Of a stretch of DNA of 54,056 bases, positions 1 to 7,916 are shown piece by piece. Each line of letters starts with the position of its first letter. The stretch's first letter is position 1. The position numbers and the translations under genes were made by a program. This DNA comes from Nakamurella silvestris (GTDB lineage Bacteria > Actinomycetota > Actinomycetes > Mycobacteriales > Nakamurellaceae): assembly GCA_003576535.1 (NCBI GenBank), contig QXCQ01000150.1, positions 1-54,056 of the forward strand, written 5' to 3'. The notes under the pieces are model-generated. The model was not told the DNA's origin, searched no databases, and worked only from the letters and a program-made list of their open reading frames with translations.

Positions 1-6
1 CAACAC

Positions 7-27
7 CAAACTGTCTCAGACAGCTTG
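7..27. promoter_or_regulatory. palindromic operator candidate at the window edge
   Basis: A 21-bp odd palindrome with a single mismatched pair: CAA, then a core of CTGTCT-c-AGACAG at 11-23, closed by TTG. Its right arm runs into TTGACA at 25-30, which matches a -35 hexamer, so a bound repressor would cover that site. No convincing -10 follows at the right spacing. It could control the lipoprotein gene that starts at 128 or a gene to the left of the window. The sequence is seen; the function is inferred. Confidence 0.4.
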
Positions 28-127
28 ACAACTTCCGTGCATCGCGCGCGGATGTCAAGAAGGAGCGCGGTCCGGGCCGACGGAGTCTCGCACCCGCGCG
101 GAACATTCCCTGCCCCCGTGGCATCCC

Positions 128-1513
128 ATGGGTATGAGACCTGGTCCTACCCTCCTGAATTCCCGGCCGCCTACCCGGCGCCGCCCACCGCTCGCGATCC
201 TTGGCCCGGCCCTCGCTGCCACCGTCGCGGTGCTGGCGCTGTCCGCCTGCTCACCCGATCGAACGGCGGGGCCTCGCACCACCGGAACCTCGTCGGTGAC
301 CTCCGGCAGCGCGACGACAACGGCGCGGCCGCCGACCACGAGCCCCTCCACCGGCCCGACCGGCACCGGCTCACCGGCCACCACCGCGATCCCCCGCACG
401 ACCGGCCCCGGGACCACGGGACCGACCACCACGGACAACTGGCGGACCAGCACCCCGACGCCGTACACCCCGGACATCCCCGGGTACTCCACCGACCCGG
501 CCCACGTCCTCATCTCGGTGGAGCAGGTCGACGCGGGGGTCGACGGTGTACGCAGCACGGACCGGACCCTGGTGTTCGGCGACGGTCGGGTCGTCGTCAC
601 CTCGCCCGATTCGGTCTCCGGTCTGTCCGAGTTGCGGATCGACCAACGATCCCTGCGCGGCCTGATCACCGAGGCCGCCGGGCGCGGCCTGCTCACCGGG
701 ACCAGTTTCGGTGAACCGGGGATCACGGACCAGGGCTGGACCACCGTCACCTTCGACACCGACCTGGGGCTGGTCGAACACCGTGTCCACGCTCCCGGAT
801 TCACCGACGGACTGGACGAGATGCAGGTCGTGGCACGGGAGGACATGGCGGCCTTCGAGAACCTCCTGCTGTCGACGCTGAACACCGATCCACTCGACCT
901 GCCCGCGGACTACCTCCCCGCCGAGATCGAGATCCGTGCCACCATGGCCTTTCCGACGGACGGACAGGCGACGGAACCCGTGGTGGCGTGGCCGTTCACC
1001 CGGAGTGCACGGAAGTTGTTCGGAGACAACGGTTGCACGATCCTTCCACTGGAACAGGTGCGGGGCCTGCTGGACGAGATCGTGGTCGAGGAGCCACTCA
1101 CCAGAACAGGGGACCGGCGGGTGGCCGTCGACACGGGGGTCGACTCCCCCGCCTCCCTGGCGCTGGTCCTGACCTTCCCGACGGGGCGGGCGACGTGCAG
1201 CCCGCCCGATGTGGTCGCGGTGTCACTGGCCACTCCTTGGCCGGCCGACGACCGCCGCGCGACCGACCAGTGGGCCAGATGGCTGGCCGACGACGCGGTC
1301 CACACCCTCGCCGCGGCAGGGGTTCTGGGCCCGGAGGCCGGCGATGCCTCGGATCTGTCCTGGTACCGGCTGCTCTACTCCACCGGAGAGGTCAAGGGAA
1401 GGACCGTCGTCGACGTCACCGGCGAGGCTCTCGGTTCCGCCCGCGACCCGGAGACCTTCGCGGTGCGGATCGATGGGCGGACCGGCGAGGTGTTGCGATC
1501 CACCGCCGACTGA
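128..1513 (+). CDS. secreted lipoprotein of unknown function
   Basis: 461 aa. The N-terminus has a basic stretch, a hydrophobic run (about residues 22-40) and a lipobox ending LSAC with Cys41, so the product should be exported, lipidated on Cys41 and held on the outer face of the membrane. Residues about 42-117 are a Thr/Pro/Ser/Gly linker. The remaining 340 residues look globular, but I recognise no family. ATG 128 has no clear Shine-Dalgarno; ATG 134 is a near-equal alternative and both keep the signal sequence. It converges on the next gene with only a 21-bp gap. The linker-plus-globular layout is common among actinobacterial surface lipoproteins, so this is a location call only. Confidence 0.8.
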   Translation: MGMRPGPTLLNSRPPTRRRPPLAILGPALAATVAVLALSACSPDRTAGPRTTGTSSVTSGSATTTARPPTTSPSTGPTGTGSPATTAIPRTTGPGTTGPTTTDNWRTSTPTPYTPDIPGYSTDPAHVLISVEQVDAGVDGVRSTDRTLVFGDGRVVVTSPDSVSGLSELRIDQRSLRGLITEAAGRGLLTGTSFGEPGITDQGWTTVTFDTDLGLVEHRVHAPGFTDGLDEMQVVAREDMAAFENLLLSTLNTDPLDLPADYLPAEIEIRATMAFPTDGQATEPVVAWPFTRSARKLFGDNGCTILPLEQVRGLLDEIVVEEPLTRTGDRRVAVDTGVDSPASLALVLTFPTGRATCSPPDVVAVSLATPWPADDRRATDQWARWLADDAVHTLAAAGVLGPEAGDASDLSWYRLLYSTGEVKGRTVVDVTGEALGSARDPETFAVRIDGRTGEVLRSTAD

Positions 1514-1534
1514 GACCCTGGCGCACTGCCCGCC

Positions 1535-2134
1535 TCAGCCCGGTGCATCCCCGGCGCAGACCAGGGTGAAGGTACCCGGCCGGGTGTTCGACTTCTTCGG
1601 CGTCACATCGGTCCCGGCCTCGTCCACCTTGGTGTAGACGAAAACACCTGTCCCCGTGTACGTTCCGTCCTTCTCGGTCAGCTTCAGCTCTCCGGCGGCA
1701 TCCCCTGCGGCATCCTTCAGACCTTGCCGGGCCTGAAAGATCAGGGTGGCCCCCTTGGTCGAGATCGTGTAGACCGCGGTGGGGTTCGAACCGGACACCA
1801 ACACGTTGATCGACGCCGTTCCGGTGCGTCCTTCAGCGGTGAGCTGCCCGTCGAACTCGGCGCAGGTGGTGGCCAGCTCGACCGGATCCTGACCGTCGAT
1901 CTTCAGGGTCACGGTCCCCGCGGTCCCCGGCGAGCTGGTGGTCGTTGAGCTCTGCACCGGATCGGACTGACCCGACTGGGTGGTCAGACCGGCACTGCTC
2001 GCGGGTGCTGACGGGGCTGAAACCGCGGTGCTGGAAACAGTTTCGGGGGCAGGCGTCTCCGGGGAGGCGGTACAGGCGGCGACCAGGGTCACCAGCAGCA
2101 GGCCGGCAACCGGGACCAGCAGGCGATGGGCCAC
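1535..2134 (-). CDS. LpqH-like (19-kDa antigen type) lipoprotein
   Basis: 199 aa from GTG at 2134, chosen because GGAGAGGAG lies just upstream and translation then begins directly with a lipoprotein signal (hydrophobic residues 4-18, lipobox VAAC, Cys21). The ORF stays open another 58 codons upstream, but that extension is Arg-rich and implausible. Mature part: Ser/Thr/Pro linker to about residue 65, then a beta-rich domain starting VTLKIDGQ, with a KDGTYTGTG turn and two cysteines (in TTCAEF and near the C-terminus in LVCAG) that could pair. Spacing and motifs resemble the mycobacterial 19-kDa lipoprotein antigen family (LpqH). The role is unknown. Family call by eye, moderate certainty. Confidence 0.65.
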   Translation of the reverse strand: MAHRLLVPVAGLLLVTLVAACTASPETPAPETVSSTAVSAPSAPASSAGLTTQSGQSDPVQSSTTTSSPGTAGTVTLKIDGQDPVELATTCAEFDGQLTAEGRTGTASINVLVSGSNPTAVYTISTKGATLIFQARQGLKDAAGDAAGELKLTEKDGTYTGTGVFVYTKVDEAGTDVTPKKSNTRPGTFTLVCAGDAPG

Positions 2135-2223
2135 CAGGGTCTCCTCTCCGTCGAGTGTTCGTCTGCGGCGTGGCCGACGTGTCATCGCGTGCCGCGAACT
2201 GCCGGGTGCGGTGACGCCCATTG

Positions 2224-3264
2224 TCACAGACCCGCTTCGGCGGCCAGACGGCGCACCAGGGTGAAGGCCGTCTCCTCGGTGACGTGCTGCCATCCGGTAC
2301 CCGCCCACAGGTGCAACAGGTCCCCACGCCCCTGGGCGGCCGCGGCAACCCGCAAGGGCCGGGTGAGGTGGTGGATCTGCGGATACCCCGACGGCGCCTC
2401 GGCGGAATGTTCGATGACGAAGGCATTCTCCAGCGCTCGCGCGGGTCGCCCGCTGAACGCCCTGGTGATGACCGTCCTGGTGCCCTCCCGGTCGAGGAGG
2501 GCCCGCCGATGGGTCCGGGAGGTTCCGGCCTCGGGCGTGCAGAGGAAGGCCGTCCCCAGCTGGGCCGCCACCGCACCGGTCGCAAGCACCGCGGCGATGT
2601 CCGCACCCGTGCTCAGACCACCGGCGGCGATCACGGGAGTCCCTGTCACTGCGGTGATCTGCCGGATGAGGTCCCGGACCGGCACCATCTGCCCGCCGTC
2701 CGGCTGCGAGCTGTCGTCCTGGAAGATGCCACGATGGCCGCCGGCCTCCATCCCCTGGGCACAGAGCAGGTCCACCCCCGAGGCGACGGCCTGCCGGGCC
2801 TCGTCCACCGAGGTCACGGTGGCGATGACCCGGGCACCGGTGTCCCGCCGCAACTGCGCCACCAGTTCCGACGACGGCGCGGCGAAGGTGAGACTGATGT
2901 AGGCGGGCCGATGCCCGGCCAGCACGGCGATCTTGGCTTCGAGCGCATCGTCGGTCCAGGCGCGGGTGCCGAGTTCGACCCCGAGCTCGGCGGCGACCGG
3001 TGCCAGCCGGTCGGCGTAGGCATCGATGGCTGCCGGATCGGCCGAATCCGGGGAGGACAGGAAAAGGTTTACGCCGTAGGCACTCTCGGACATGTCCTCC
3101 AACTCCACCAGTTGTCGCCCGAGGGCCTCGGCAGTCAGGTAACCCGCGGCGAGGAAGCCGAGGCCGCCGGCCCGCCCCACCTCGGCCACCAGTGCCGGGG
3201 TCGACGGACCACCCGCCATGGGAGCGGCAATGACGGGGAGCGTGGAGAGCAGTTCATCGGTCAT
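2224..3264 (-). CDS. nitronate monooxygenase family flavoprotein (2-nitropropane dioxygenase-like)
   Basis: 346 aa. An FMN-dependent TIM-barrel enzyme of the nitronate monooxygenase family, which oxidises nitronates to carbonyl compounds and nitrite; substrates of actinobacterial members vary. Visible landmarks: N-terminal LPVIAAPMAGG, the G-x-E-A-G-G-H-R-G substrate/flavin motif in the middle, and an AAGGLSTG phosphate-binding segment followed by GAVAAQLGTAFL. The ATG at 3264 overlaps the TGA of the upstream TetR gene by 4 bp (ATGA), which fixes the start and implies translational coupling. Likely repressed with the TetR gene through the palindromes at 3874-3918. An enoyl-reductase activity (FabK is a relative) is possible but less likely. 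Confidence 0.85.
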   Translation of the reverse strand: MTDELLSTLPVIAAPMAGGPSTPALVAEVGRAGGLGFLAAGYLTAEALGRQLVELEDMSESAYGVNLFLSSPDSADPAAIDAYADRLAPVAAELGVELGTRAWTDDALEAKIAVLAGHRPAYISLTFAAPSSELVAQLRRDTGARVIATVTSVDEARQAVASGVDLLCAQGMEAGGHRGIFQDDSSQPDGGQMVPVRDLIRQITAVTGTPVIAAGGLSTGADIAAVLATGAVAAQLGTAFLCTPEAGTSRTHRRALLDREGTRTVITRAFSGRPARALENAFVIEHSAEAPSGYPQIHHLTRPLRVAAAAQGRGDLLHLWAGTGWQHVTEETAFTLVRRLAAEAGL

Positions 3265-3854
3265 CGGGCACCTCGTCCTTCGGCGCCGAAGCGCAGTCCG
3301 TCCATCAACAGATCGAGCAATCGGCCCGCCTGGTCCCGCCAGCCGGCCTCGGCCGAGATCGACCACACCCCGCTCATCGCCTGGTAGAGGTCCTCGGCCG
3401 GCACATCACTCCGGATGACACCCGCCCCGGCACCTGCACGGAGCAGAGAATCGAGGGCGGCGACGATGGATTCCCTTGTCCCGGCGTAGAAGTCGGTCTT
3501 CGGCTCGGCCACCGCCCGCAGGGCGTCCGACATACCGCGTTTGGCCGCGACATAGGCGACGAATCGATCCATCCATTCCCGCAGCGCCAGATCCGGCGGG
3601 TCGGCGGCCAGCAGCACGGCGGCGGCGGCACACAGCTGCTCCACCTCGTGGCCGTAGGCCTCGAGCACCAGGGCGTCCCTGGTCGGGAAGTGGCGGTACA
3701 GAGTGCCGATGCCGACACCGGCCCGCTTGGCGATCGACTCGAGCGGAACCTCCGGGCCGCCTGCGGCGAAGCCCTCGACTGCCGCGGCGAGCACCTTGTC
3801 CCGGTTGCGCTGAGCGTCCGCCCGCAGCGGGCGGGTGCGGTTGACGCTCGTCAC
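3261..3854 (-). CDS. TetR/AcrR family repressor
   Basis: 197 aa. The N-terminal HTH (about residues 14-60) contains the typical block ending in GIGTLYRHFPTRDALVLEAY. The C-terminal all-helical ligand/dimer domain resembles the SbtR-like TetR_C group. It heads an operon with the nitronate monooxygenase gene (4-bp overlap) and is divergent from the SDR gene at 3946. The 91-bp intergenic region holds two copies of the same 14-bp palindrome, the expected arrangement for autorepression plus repression of the divergent gene. The inducer is unknown; the neighbouring oxidoreductases suggest a reactive small molecule such as a nitro or carbonyl compound, but that is inference. Confidence 0.9.
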   Translation of the reverse strand: MTSVNRTRPLRADAQRNRDKVLAAAVEGFAAGGPEVPLESIAKRAGVGIGTLYRHFPTRDALVLEAYGHEVEQLCAAAAVLLAADPPDLALREWMDRFVAYVAAKRGMSDALRAVAEPKTDFYAGTRESIVAALDSLLRAGAGAGVIRSDVPAEDLYQAMSGVWSISAEAGWRDQAGRLLDLLMDGLRFGAEGRGAR

Positions 3855-3873
3855 AGTGCCACTCCCCAGCTAA

Positions 3874-3918
3874 ACGGAGGTTCCTCCGTATAGTGATCCT
3901 TAGCGGAGGTTCCTCCGC
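3874..3918. promoter_or_regulatory. twin TetR operators in a divergent promoter
   Basis: CGGAGGTTCCTCCG occurs at 3875-3888 and again at 3904-3917, 29 bp apart; flanking bases extend each palindrome by one pair (A..T and G..C). TATAGT at 3889-3894, between the two sites, is a plausible -10 for the rightward SDR gene. Occupancy of both sites would block promoters in both directions. Confidence 0.75.
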
Positions 3919-3945
3919 TTCGTCGATTCTATCGTTGGAGTCAGC

Positions 3946-4860
3946 ATGAGCACCATCTCGACACCATTCGGGTTCACTTCGACCGCGGCCGAGGTGGCCG
4001 CGGGTATCGACCTCACCGGCAAACGGGCCGTCGTCACCGGCGGGGCCTCCGGAATCGGGGTGGAGACAGCACGAGCCCTTGCCGCGGCCGGGGCCGAGGT
4101 CACCCTCGCCGTTCGCAACATCGCCGCCGGTGAGGCCACTGCCGCCGACATCAGCGGATCGACCGGGAACAACAGGGTGCTCGTCGAGCCGCTGGAACTG
4201 GCCGACCGCGATTCGATCAGCTCCTTCGCCTCCCGCTGGAAGGGTCCCCTCCACCTGCTGGTCAACAACGCCGGTGTCATGGCCCAGCCGGAGGAGCACA
4301 CCGCCGAGGGCTGGGAGATGCAGTTCGCGGTCAACCATCTCGGCCACTTCGCCCTGGCCCTCGGCCTGCACGACGCCTTGGCCGCCGCCGGTACGTCGCG
4401 GATCGTCGCCGTCAGTTCCAGCGCCCACTTCCGCTCGCCCGTCATCTTCGACGACCTCCACTTCGCCTACCGTCCCTACGAGCCGTGGGCGGCCTACGGC
4501 CAGTCGAAAACGGCGAATGTGCTGTTCGCGGTCGAGGCGAGCCGCCGGTGGGCCTCCGACGGCATCACGGCCAATGCCCTGATGCCCGGGGCGATCCGGA
4601 CGAACCTGCAACGCCACGTCAGCGGCCTCAGCGCCCCGGAGTGGATGTGGAAGACCACCGAACAGGGGGCGGCCACCAGTGTCCTGCTCGCGACCTCCCC
4701 GCTGCTCGGCGGGATCGGCGGCCGGTACTTCGTCAACTGCAACGAGGCCGAGGTCGTCAACGGCCGGACCGAGGACATGACGGGTGTGGCTCCGTACGCC
4801 CTCGATCCGGCCAATGCCGAACGCCTGTGGGAGGTCTCGAGCGCCCTGGTCAGCTCCTGA
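3946..4860 (+). CDS. short-chain dehydrogenase/reductase
   Basis: 304 aa, classical SDR fold acting in the cytoplasm on NAD(P)(H). Motifs: TGGASGIG cofactor loop at 31-38, NNAG at 107-110, serine cluster VSSS near 157-159 and catalytic Tyr184-x3-Lys188 (YGQSK). Length and the long C-terminus resemble the retinol-dehydrogenase/WW-domain-oxidoreductase-like subgroup; the substrate cannot be read from sequence. It is divergent from the TetR/nitronate-monooxygenase operon and shares its double operator, so the three genes probably answer one inducer. The transcript ends near the 70-bp palindrome that begins 28 bp after the stop. Confidence 0.9.
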   Translation: MSTISTPFGFTSTAAEVAAGIDLTGKRAVVTGGASGIGVETARALAAAGAEVTLAVRNIAAGEATAADISGSTGNNRVLVEPLELADRDSISSFASRWKGPLHLLVNNAGVMAQPEEHTAEGWEMQFAVNHLGHFALALGLHDALAAAGTSRIVAVSSSAHFRSPVIFDDLHFAYRPYEPWAAYGQSKTANVLFAVEASRRWASDGITANALMPGAIRTNLQRHVSGLSAPEWMWKTTEQGAATSVLLATSPLLGGIGGRYFVNCNEAEVVNGRTEDMTGVAPYALDPANAERLWEVSSALVSS

Positions 4861-4887
4861 TCACTCGCCTGCGGACGATTCGGACCC

Positions 4888-4957
4888 GTTCCCGCGCACG
4901 TTGTTGCTCCTCGCGCGCGTTGTATCGCGCGCGAACACGAACACTGTGCGCGGGAAC
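4888..4957. repeat. 70-bp intergenic palindrome, family A copy 1
   Basis: Begins GTTCCCGCGCAC and ends TGTGCGCGGGAAC, with arms of about 32 nt (imperfect in the middle, perfect CGCGCGCG next to a 6-nt centre TTGTAT). It sits between two convergent genes (stops at 4860 and 4977). Same length and termini as copies at 14333, 44198 and 45359. It could fold into a long hairpin and act as a bidirectional terminator or mRNA 3' stabiliser, though no U-tract follows. Confidence 0.85.
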
Positions 4958-4976
4958 AGCAGGGGTGGTCCGTCGA

Positions 4977-7916
4977 TCAGCCGCCGGTGCGGGTGCCTCG
5001 GTTGAACCCGCCTGCGCCGAAGCCGGTTGCTCCCCGCGTTCCGGTGCCGGTCCCGCCGAGCCCGGACAGCCCTGATGAGGTGCTGCCCGCTGAGGGCAGC
5101 GCAGCGTTCAGATCAGCGATGACCACCTGGTCACCGGCGGCGAGCCCGTCGACGATCTGGGTGACGTCGGCCCCCACCGACCCGATCGTCACCGCCTTCG
5201 GTGTCAGCACACCGTCCGCCAGCACGGACACCGTGCGTCGCGCACCGGTGGTGGTGATCGCCGAACTCGGCACGGTCAACACCGACTCCAGATCGGCGAC
5301 CGTGATCTGAACCGTGGCACCCGAACCGTTGTAGAGGTTCTGCCCGTCGGTCTTCAACAGGATCGTCACCGGGAAGGAGGTGGCGGTGCTCGTCGTGCCG
5401 GACGATCGCAGGAGGCCGATCAACGACACCGTCCCGGTCAGATCGGCGTTGACCCCGTCCACCAGGACGTCGGCCTTCTGCCCGACCTTGATCCGATCGA
5501 TCACCGCCAGCGGGACCGTCGTCGACACCTCGAAGGCACCCTCCCCGATGACCGTGATCGCGGTCGCCGAGTTCGAGGCGCTGACGGAGTCACCCTGGGC
5601 GATGGTCACCTGGGCGACAGTGCCGGAGATCCGGCTGGTGAGCTTCACCCGACCGAGATTCTGTTCGGCCACCGCCACTTTCGCCTCCGCCTGGTTGATG
5701 ACTGCCTGGTCGGCGGCGATCTGTTCGGCGGTCGCCGGTCCGGCGGACTGGGCTGCGCCACTGCCCGCACCACTGCCCGAGTTGAATCCGCTACCAGTGC
5801 CGGAACCGACTGTGCCGGTGCCGGTGCCGGTGCCGCCGGTGGCACCGGAGCCGAACCCGCTGCCGGTCCCCGAGGAATCGGTACCCGAGCCCGTCGAGCC
5901 CGAGCCGGCTGCTGTTCCTGAACCCGCGACCGGAGTTCCTGAGACCGAGCCGCCGGAGCCGGAGCCCGAACCCGAGCTCCCGGATCCGCCGAATCCCGTT
6001 CCACCGGAGGTGGTCCCGCCTCCACCGACTCCGGGCGATGCAGTCCCCGAGGCCGTCGTCGGGGTACTCGGCGAGGTCGTCCCGCCCGCGGACGAGCCAG
6101 GTCGCCCGCCGCCGGTCCCGCCACTGCCACCGTTGCCGCTGCCACTGCCACTGCCACTGCCACTGCCACTGCCACCGTTGCCGTTGCCGTTGGTGGTGGG
6201 TGCGGTGGTCCCACCGGTTGAACCTCCCGGGGTTCCCGACCCGGTGCCGCTGCCACCGGTGGCCTGCTGCAGTGCGGTGACCGCCGCCGTGAGCGCGCCC
6301 AACAGCCCGGTCTGCGCCGTCTGGGAATCCGACACCTGCTGCTGGTCGTCGAGGACCCGCTGGATCAACACCTGGCAGGACTGCAGGTCCGCCGCCAGGG
6401 CGGCGGTGTCCACGGTGCTCGGGTCACCGGCAGTGCCGGGGTCCTGGGCAGCTGTCGTCGTGACGACAGCGCTGAGCTGTGCGACCTGTGCGGCACTGCT
6501 GCCGGTCAACGCCAAGGACACCGCCTGCGCGCCGGCCTGGCGGAAGCCGACCCCGCTCGATCGATACCCCACACCCGTGGCACCGGCGGACGTCGGCGAG
6601 CCGGTGGCAGCAGCATCGCTGCCCTCGGGGGAGGCCGTCGTCGACCCGACGCTGCCGGCACCCGTGGCGTCGGCGGTCGTAACCTCCGATGTCGATTCCA
6701 CGGCGGTGCCGGAGGTCTGGGTCGGCTCACCGGTCTGACCCGGTTCGTCCGTTCCCGATCCGTCCGTCGGCTCCGCGGTCGGATCGTCGGTAGGGCCGGA
6801 GGTCTGGGTCGGCTCACTCGTCTGCGTCGGCTCACTCGTCTGCGTGGGCTCGCTCGTTCCCGATCCGTCCGTCGGCTCCGTGGTCGGATCGTCAGTGGGA
6901 TCAGAGGTCTGGGTCGGCTCACTCGTCTGGGTCGGCTCGGAGGTTTCCGTGGGATCGGAGGTCTGGGTCGGCCCGGTGGGCAGCGCCGCTCCCAGGAACA
7001 CCGCACACTGGGTCTTGGCAGTCTCCAGATCGGCTTCGGCCGTCGCGATCTGCTGGTCGAGCAGTTTCTGCTGTGCGATGACCCTCTGCTGGGCGTCACG
7101 CACCGCGGCCACCAGTTTCGCGGTGTCCGTTCCACCCGGCTGGGTCCCACCGCCGGGGCGGGTGCCTGTCGTGGGTGCCGGTTCCTCCGAGGACGGCACC
7201 TGATCGGTCGTCGGTGCGGCACCGGTGGTCTCACCGGTACCCGGTCGTCCTGGCTGGGTCTGGCCGGCACCTGCGTCCCCACCACCCGCTGGGGCTCCGC
7301 CGGTGGTCTCGACCTGCCGACCAGTGGTGTCCGTGCCGGATCCCCCGCCCGATCCATTGCCAGTCCCGGAACCCCCGCCCGACACCGAACCCGCGTTCGC
7401 GGAACCAGCACTGCCGGAACCAGCGCCGGCGACACCGTCTCCGGCGACCGCCGTCGACGTCGACGCCGACGCCGACGCCGTTCCGTCCGTGGTGGAGGTG
7501 GTCTCGGTCTGGCTCGCGAGATCATCGGCCAACGCCTGTTCGGCCTGGGCCAACGTGTCCTTCGCCGAGGTCAGGGCATCCTCGAGGGAGGTGGGGTCGA
7601 TGGTCGCGAGAACCTGCCCGGCCTCGACCTTGTCACCCACCGAGACCTTCACGGTCTTGACCGTCCCGGCCACCGAGAAGGTGTTGGCCACCTTGTCGAC
7701 GGAGGCCACCGTCCCTACCGAGTTGACCACCTGCTTGACCGATCCGAGGGCCGCGGCCACCGTCCGGTAGGCCGGTGCCGAGCTCCCGGTACGGGCGATG
7801 GCCACGCCACCCCCCACCCCCAGGATCAACACCACGGTGGCGGCAGCGGTGATCACCTTCTTCTTCCGCCGCCGGCGCGCCCGCGCCTGGCCGGCCGGGG
7901 TGACGATCTCAGCCAT
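4977..7916 (-). CDS. giant periplasmic-adaptor (HlyD/MacA-like) protein with low-complexity insertion
   Basis: 979 aa from ATG 7916, which overlaps the preceding gene's stop by 8 bp. A basic start and one TM helix (about 20-42) anchor it. The first half of a lipoyl-like domain (about 70-105) and a short helix follow, and the second lipoyl half, beta-barrel and membrane-proximal domains resume at about residue 745, with a Gly-rich tail. A normal adaptor has a coiled-coil hairpin of 60-150 residues between the lipoyl halves. Here about 600 residues intervene: Gly/Ser/Thr-rich tracts, Thr-Ser-Glu-Pro-Thr-Gln repeats (about 312-397), a few short helices with heptad character and three isolated cysteines. 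Last gene of the export operon. Its partner is presumably the MacB-like permease encoded upstream. The insertion may span a thick cell wall, or make the protein a wall-embedded linker. Confidence 0.8.
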   Translation of the reverse strand: MAEIVTPAGQARARRRRKKKVITAAATVVLILGVGGGVAIARTGSSAPAYRTVAAALGSVKQVVNSVGTVASVDKVANTFSVAGTVKTVKVSVGDKVEAGQVLATIDPTSLEDALTSAKDTLAQAEQALADDLASQTETTSTTDGTASASASTSTAVAGDGVAGAGSGSAGSANAGSVSGGGSGTGNGSGGGSGTDTTGRQVETTGGAPAGGGDAGAGQTQPGRPGTGETTGAAPTTDQVPSSEEPAPTTGTRPGGGTQPGGTDTAKLVAAVRDAQQRVIAQQKLLDQQIATAEADLETAKTQCAVFLGAALPTGPTQTSDPTETSEPTQTSEPTQTSDPTDDPTTEPTDGSGTSEPTQTSEPTQTSEPTQTSGPTDDPTAEPTDGSGTDEPGQTGEPTQTSGTAVESTSEVTTADATGAGSVGSTTASPEGSDAAATGSPTSAGATGVGYRSSGVGFRQAGAQAVSLALTGSSAAQVAQLSAVVTTTAAQDPGTAGDPSTVDTAALAADLQSCQVLIQRVLDDQQQVSDSQTAQTGLLGALTAAVTALQQATGGSGTGSGTPGGSTGGTTAPTTNGNGNGGSGSGSGSGSGSGNGGSGGTGGGRPGSSAGGTTSPSTPTTASGTASPGVGGGGTTSGGTGFGGSGSSGSGSGSGGSVSGTPVAGSGTAAGSGSTGSGTDSSGTGSGFGSGATGGTGTGTGTVGSGTGSGFNSGSGAGSGAAQSAGPATAEQIAADQAVINQAEAKVAVAEQNLGRVKLTSRISGTVAQVTIAQGDSVSASNSATAITVIGEGAFEVSTTVPLAVIDRIKVGQKADVLVDGVNADLTGTVSLIGLLRSSGTTSTATSFPVTILLKTDGQNLYNGSGATVQITVADLESVLTVPSSAITTTGARRTVSVLADGVLTPKAVTIGSVGADVTQIVDGLAAGDQVVIADLNAALPSAGSTSSGLSGLGGTGTGTRGATGFGAGGFNRGTRTGG
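6724..6980 (-). repeat. tandem Thr-Ser-Glu-Pro-Thr-Gln coding repeat
   Basis: Within the giant adaptor gene, short units encoding TSEPTQ, TSDPT and a longer DDPTTEPTDGSG block are repeated (the longer block occurs twice with small changes). Such repeats commonly change copy number by slippage, so length may vary between strains. A second low-complexity zone, encoding Gly-Ser and Pro-Thr runs, lies at about 5756-6258. Confidence 0.8.

Noticed and set aside
1-45. CAAC-N17-CGTY element at the left edge
   Set aside because: CAACAC at position 1 and CAACTT near 29 are not followed by CGTY at the required spacing.
6724-6980. CRISPR-like array
   Set aside because: The repeats are short, contiguous, in frame and encode TSEPTQ units; there are no unique spacers and no cas genes.
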